Shown here: in pieces, positions 14,839 through 17,907 of the stretch
Numbering within the stretch: the stretch's first letter is position 1
How the letters are laid out: the number at the start of each line of letters is the position of its first letter
DNA from: Dehalococcoidia bacterium
Lineage (GTDB): Bacteria; Chloroflexota; Dehalococcoidia; Dehalococcoidales; BS750m-G39
DNA: 17,907 bases
Assembly: GCA_030640325.1 (NCBI GenBank)
Contig: DAOWJM010000007.1
Location: forward strand, 1-17,907
Direction of reading: 5' to 3'
Translations under genes and position numbers: made by a program
Notes under the pieces: model-generated
The model's input: only the letters and a program-made list of their open reading frames with translations
Told to the model about the DNA's origin: nothing
Databases searched by the model: none

Positions 14839-14946
14839 GCTATCGGCCACAGACTCTAAGAATAACAAGTTACAGACGACCAAGCAATAAAATAGGTGTA
14901 TAGCTAACAGTATTCAGTAGGGATGCCACAAAAGCTCGTTCTGTCA

Positions 14947-15007
14947 CCCCTTTGAACAATCTAGGGGAAAGTCCACTTGGGCCACCTGTAAGGCTGGCAT
15001 TGCCTTA
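14947..15007 (+). other. Two weak hairpins in the 260-bp gap after the META gene
   Basis: 14839-15098 has no gene. CCCCT/AGGGG (14947-14967, 11-nt loop) and TAAGGC/GCCTTA (14989-15007, 7-nt loop) are present. Neither has a T-run; they are weak candidates for RNA 3'-end structure. Confidence 0.25.
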
Positions 15008-15098
15008 ACACAATCGATGGCTTAGAATGGAGCTTACAGAACAGGGGGTAAAGAAGGAAACGCTCTAGGTGTAAATAGGGGGGTGAAGGAGGGAAATT

Positions 15099-15680
15099 AT
15101 GTCGCTTATACCAGCTTTTGAAATAGGCGTCTGGAACACCTGGATTTTCATGGCTGCTTGGCTGTTTTTTCATATAGTGCCCCTTACCTGGCCGATATTC
15201 AGGTATGATATCAAAGCTATGTTCAAAAAAGGGGCTGCTTCTCCCCCCTACAACAAGACCGAAAAAATAATCAATAACTTTGGGACGGTAGTTTGGGTTA
15301 TTCTATTCATATACTCCATCTTCCTGCCTTTACCATTGGGGACGCCATTGCTTTATGCAGGTATCGCCCTCTTCGTAGTGGGATTAATAATATGTGAGAT
15401 TGCGGGAATACCCTGGGCGACTGCCCCTGTTGATGAACCTATTACCAGAGGAATATACCGCTACTCAAGACACCCGATATATATCGGTGTATTTGTGCAA
15501 TACATAGGCATCGGCATTGCTTCCGCTTCAGGTCTCTTTTTATTGCTTACCGTCGTACAAATAGCCCTGTCAGCTTCTGTTGTAGCTGCCGAGGAACGGT
15601 TCTGCTGCGAGAGGTACGGCAACACCTACCGAGAATACATGAACAGAACGCCAAGATGGATAGGAATGCCGAAATCCTAA
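15099..15680 (+). CDS. ICMT/PEMT-type membrane methyltransferase
   Basis: A 193-aa integral membrane protein with about five hydrophobic helices (near 12-30, 62-80, 82-103, 127-142 and 146-163). The C-terminal signature GIYRYSRHPIYIGVF (118-132), then EER (165-167) and the YGNTYREYMNRTPRW tail, defines the isoprenylcysteine carboxyl methyltransferase/phospholipid N-methyltransferase fold, where the RHP region and the EER segment help bind S-adenosylmethionine. In bacteria the methyl acceptor is usually a lipid or small molecule and cannot be named here. GGAGGG lies 5 nt upstream of the ATG. It is 27 bp before the SnoaL-like gene, so the two may be co-transcribed. Confidence 0.9.
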   Translation: MSLIPAFEIGVWNTWIFMAAWLFFHIVPLTWPIFRYDIKAMFKKGAASPPYNKTEKIINNFGTVVWVILFIYSIFLPLPLGTPLLYAGIALFVVGLIICEIAGIPWATAPVDEPITRGIYRYSRHPIYIGVFVQYIGIGIASASGLFLLLTVVQIALSASVVAAEERFCCERYGNTYREYMNRTPRWIGMPKS

Positions 15681-15707
15681 TAGTTTTCAAAGGGGGGTTC
15701 AAATACA

Positions 15708-16148
15708 ATGAAAGCGGATGCAAAAACAGAAGCCGAGGTAATGGCTGTTTTGAACCAACTCATTGAAGCTTACAAAAAGCAGGACTTGGATGGTATCTTG
15801 GCACTCTATGCACCAGACCCTGATGTGGTTACTATCGGTACAGGGGTAGACGAGAAGCGCATCGGACTGGTCGAGAAAAGAGCCCAATTAGAACGTGATT
15901 TTGCACAGGTCGAGGATATATCTGTTCAGCTAGACTGGTATTTGATCTCTGCGGCAGGTTCAGTGGCATGGGTGGCATCCGATCTTGTTGCTCAGGGCAA
16001 AGTCGCTGGGCAAGTAGCAAGCACTCCTATGCGAACAACGTTCGTGTTGGAGCGGCGTGGGGGAAAGTGGCTTATCGTACAGCAGCATAACTCGGTGCCG
16101 GCTGCTGGGCAAAAAGAGGGTGAGTCATGGCCAACGGGGTCATCGTAG
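15708..16148 (+). CDS. SnoaL/NTF2-like (DUF4440-type) protein
   Basis: A 146-aa cytoplasmic protein with the NTF2-like cone fold: the helix EAEVMAVLNQLIEAYKKQDL, DGILALYAPDPDVVTIGTG, then strands ISVQLDWYLIS, VAWVASDLVAQG, RTTFVLERRGGKWLIVQQHNS. This pattern fits SnoaL_3/DUF4440 proteins, which range from small-molecule isomerases to ligand-binding proteins; the actual role is unknown. An AGGGGGG stretch lies about 10 nt upstream of the ATG, and the gene follows the methyltransferase gene by 27 bp. No signal peptide. Confidence 0.85.
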   Translation: MKADAKTEAEVMAVLNQLIEAYKKQDLDGILALYAPDPDVVTIGTGVDEKRIGLVEKRAQLERDFAQVEDISVQLDWYLISAAGSVAWVASDLVAQGKVAGQVASTPMRTTFVLERRGGKWLIVQQHNSVPAAGQKEGESWPTGSS

Positions 16149-16286
16149 TAAACAATACTCGTGACTCGAAAGCTGCAGGACTTCTCTCCGACGTCATGGC
16201 ATATAAAGCCGAAGACTCTTATGGACCACAAGAGCTTGAAAAGTCACCCTCTAAAACAAGAGCAATTTGCGAACCAAATGGGAAAA

Positions 16287-16368
16287 ACCCCCTAGCTCCA
16301 TCGTGGGGGTAACAAAAGTCCATTTTGTTGCCCTGACTGAGTAACATTCACTCATTTTGTTACCCCAC
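16287..16368 (+). other. Competing inverted-repeat array downstream of the SnoaL gene
   Basis: The gap 16149-16539 (391 bp) has no convincing gene. Within it, ACCCCC/GGGGGT (16287-16292 with 16305-16310), GGGTAACAAAA/TTTTGTTGCCC (16307-16317 with 16323-16333, loop GTCCA, one T-G wobble) and GTGGGG-TAACAAAA/TTTTGTTACCCCAC (16303-16317 with 16355-16368, one bulged G) share the same central arm, so only one can form at a time. TGAGT/ACTCA (16338-16354) fits inside the third. It could be a terminator/anti-terminator pair or a short palindromic element. Confidence 0.55.
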
Positions 16369-16480
16369 CCTCCTCAAAAAGCTTCGACACCAGATAGACC
16401 ACGGTTACATTGCACTTTCTAGCGAACTGTGCATTATAGTACCCGATGGTTACCAATCTCTGCCACTTTCAGTCAGATAG

Positions 16481-16521
16481 TTGACAAGTGTCTTATAATA
16501 TGATAAATACATTATATTATA
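16481..16521 (+). promoter_or_regulatory. Candidate promoter and A+T-rich inverted repeat before the substrate-binding protein gene
   Basis: Consensus TTGACA (16481-16486), 17 bp, then TAAATA (16504-16509) preceded by TG as in an extended -10. TATAATAT/ATATTATA (16494-16501 and 16514-16521) form 8-bp inverted arms around the -10, a possible operator. AAGGAGG follows at 16527-16533, 6 nt before the ATG. Confidence 0.45.
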
Positions 16522-16539
16522 CAGACAAGGAGGTATTGT

Positions 16540-17907
16540 ATGAAAACAAAAGGACTAGGCAAGGCATGGTTGCTCGTAGTGGCACTAATCGTTGCTGCCA
16601 TGGTGCTACCAGCATGTGCCGCCGAGGAGGCGCCACCACCACCGCCACCAGAAGATGGGGTGCCACCACCGGAACCGGAACCAACATGGGCGGATTTGCA
16701 CATTCCTCTACAGGACATAATAGATACTGTTGAGGTAGATGGTGAGTGGGTGCAATTCAATCTGGTTGCTCCCTATGAACCGTTCCTGCAGATTCTCGCC
16801 GGTCCCTGGGGCTCCATTGTTGACAAGGAATGGTGCATTGAGAACGGTGACTGGGATGGGACGCAGGCATCTTACGAAGCGCTCAACGACCCTCCAGCCG
16901 GTGGCTCACCACTACAAGCAATAGCCAACGGCACCGGTCCCTTTATGCTGGAGAGATGGGAGCCCGGCGTGGAAATCTGCCTAGTGAGGAACGACAACTA
17001 CTGGCGAGAGCCGGCTAACTTTGAGAGATTGGTCATCAAGGTTGTTGATGAGTGGACGACCAGGAAGCTCATGCTGGAAGCCGGTGATGCCGACCATATC
17101 TATGTTCCCAGGGCTCATATCGCTGAGCTTGAGGGCTTAGAGGGGCTAACGGTCTATAAGGACATGCCTACATTGCAGGTAGATTCCTTCTTCTTCCAAT
17201 TCGCCATCAGTGAAGAGAGCACCTTCGTCGGCAGTGGTCAATTGGATGGTAATGGCATCCCGCTTGATTTCTTCTCTGACCTAGATGTAAGGAAAGGATT
17301 TACCTACGCCTTTGATTGGGAGACATACCTTGAAGACGCGCTGATGGGTGAGGCTGTGCAAGTCGGTTCGCCGATTGTTGATGGGCTTTCCTACTTCAAC
17401 CCTGACCAGCCAATGTATAGCCTGGACCTAGCCAAGGCAGAGGAGCACCTGAAGAAAGCCTGGGGTGGGCAGGTATGGGAGAACGGGTTTACCCTTACCA
17501 TAGCCTATAACGCCGGTAACCTGGTACGGAAGACCGCCTGTGAAATCCTGCAGGCAAACCTCCAAAGCATCAATGAGAAGTTTTTAGTCCGCATCCAGGT
17601 TATGCAGTGGCCTACAGTCTTGAGGGGCATGTACATGCAGCTTTTGCCCATGTTCCAGATTGGCTGGCTGGCGGACTATCCTGACGCCCACAACTTTATC
17701 TTCCCGTTCATGCACAGCGCTGGCACTTTCTCTGGGTGGCAGAACTACAATAACCCCGAGGCAGACGCCCTTACTGAACAAGGAATTGGCTCAGTAGACC
17801 CGGCAGAGAAACAGGCAATCTACAACCAGCTGGGGCAAATATACTACGATGATTGCCCCGGCATCATGCTGGCTCAGCCGCTGGGCAGGCGCTACTTCCG
17901 CGATTGG
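16540..17907 (+). CDS. Peptide-type ABC transporter substrate-binding lipoprotein (SBP_bac_5), N-terminally shortened, 3' end outside window
   Basis: 456 codons are visible with no stop. A signal peptide (KTKGLGK, then a hydrophobic stretch) ends in the lipobox LPAC with C26, followed by a Pro/Glu linker (about 32-48). The frame then enters the SBP_bac_5 fold in its middle: IDTVEVDGEWVQFNLVAPYEPFL, NGTGPFMLERWEPG, RNDNYWREPANFERLVIKVV, the DVRKGFTYAFDWETY region, AEEHLKKAW and IGWLADYPDAHNF. These segments normally lie more than 100 residues after the lipobox. The usual first part, with the start of lobe I and the REGVKFHDG-type segment, is missing. Such proteins bind oligopeptides, dipeptides or nickel complexes for an ABC importer. 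It could be a specialised short form or an in-frame deletion derivative. AAGGAGG supports the ATG at 16540. Confidence 0.88.
   Translation, partial: MKTKGLGKAWLLVVALIVAAMVLPACAAEEAPPPPPPEDGVPPPEPEPTWADLHIPLQDIIDTVEVDGEWVQFNLVAPYEPFLQILAGPWGSIVDKEWCIENGDWDGTQASYEALNDPPAGGSPLQAIANGTGPFMLERWEPGVEICLVRNDNYWREPANFERLVIKVVDEWTTRKLMLEAGDADHIYVPRAHIAELEGLEGLTVYKDMPTLQVDSFFFQFAISEESTFVGSGQLDGNGIPLDFFSDLDVRKGFTYAFDWETYLEDALMGEAVQVGSPIVDGLSYFNPDQPMYSLDLAKAEEHLKKAWGGQVWENGFTLTIAYNAGNLVRKTACEILQANLQSINEKFLVRIQVMQWPTVLRGMYMQLLPMFQIGWLADYPDAHNFIFPFMHSAGTFSGWQNYNNPEADALTEQGIGSVDPAEKQAIYNQLGQIYYDDCPGIMLAQPLGRRYFRDW

Noticed and set aside
14518..14883. 121-aa minus-strand open frame
   Set aside because: Antisense to the META-domain gene, which has lipobox and family motifs.
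16127..16312. 61-aa plus-strand frame overlapping the end of the SnoaL gene
   Set aside because: A weak purine-rich stretch precedes its ATG, but the peptide has no recognisable pattern and its end falls in the hairpin array.
16488..16760. 81- and 82-aa frames on both strands, one Gly/Ser-rich
   Set aside because: Shadows of the signal peptide and Pro/Glu linker of the substrate-binding protein; the Gly run is the complement of proline codons.
1..17907. CRISPR array, tRNA or rRNA genes
   Set aside because: No regularly spaced repeats, cloverleaf or rRNA-like sequence seen on either strand.

Overview
The window looks like an anaerobic, moderately GC bacterium, most likely Chloroflexota and probably Dehalococcoidia-like. 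This is inferred from gene content: a CBS-less GuaB3-type IMP dehydrogenase relative, a tiny DUF5679-type zinc-ribbon protein, META-domain and SBP_bac_5 lipoproteins, and acetylene-hydratase-like Mo/W enzymes wired to FAD, Fe-S and ETF proteins. No taxonomic marker such as rRNA is present, so the assignment is an inference.

Layout. (1) 1-1453, minus strand: housekeeping cluster rsmI > small Cys-rich protein > metG, with metG cut by the left edge. (2) 1454-1785: hairpin-rich divergent intergenic region. (3) 1786-2931, plus: guaB3, convergent with a 259-aa orphan gene (2941-3720, minus). (4) 3887-9588, minus: a tight four-gene operon read Mo/W-bis-MGD oxidoreductase (acetylene-hydratase-like) > VAO/PCMH-type FAD oxidase > two-cluster CCG Fe-S protein > etfB. 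No etfA follows. (5) 9860-11140, plus: an A+T-rich, probably transferred kynureninase gene. (6) 11531-13681, plus: a second acetylene-hydratase-like Mo/W protein paralogous to the first. (7) 13694-14154, minus: DUF5679-like zinc ribbon and a small two-helix membrane protein. (8) 14377-16148, plus: META-domain lipoprotein, ICMT/PEMT-type membrane methyltransferase, SnoaL/NTF2-like protein. (9) 16540-17907, plus: peptide-type ABC substrate-binding lipoprotein running off the right edge and apparently lacking the N-terminal part of its ligand-binding domain.

The most interesting structure is a 112-bp direct repeat (3742-3853 and 9639-9750, about 83% identical, no gaps by eye). One copy stands just upstream of the four-gene operon and the other just after its last gene, etfB, where it becomes the upstream region of the 259-aa orphan gene. 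Both copies carry, in the same orientation, a sigma70-like promoter (TTGCAN-17-TACAAT), an inverted repeat at the predicted start of transcription, and a foldable leader. The operon is therefore bracketed by duplicated promoter/leader modules, and the etfA gene expected after etfB is absent exactly at the repeat.

How the genes may work together (inference): the Mo/W enzyme and FAD oxidase would act on a carbon substrate in the cytoplasm, pass electrons through the CCG Fe-S protein and hand them to an ETF whose alpha subunit must come from elsewhere. The second Mo/W paralogue has lost the basic residue that normally follows the fourth cluster cysteine, which fits a different redox behaviour or a non-redox reaction.
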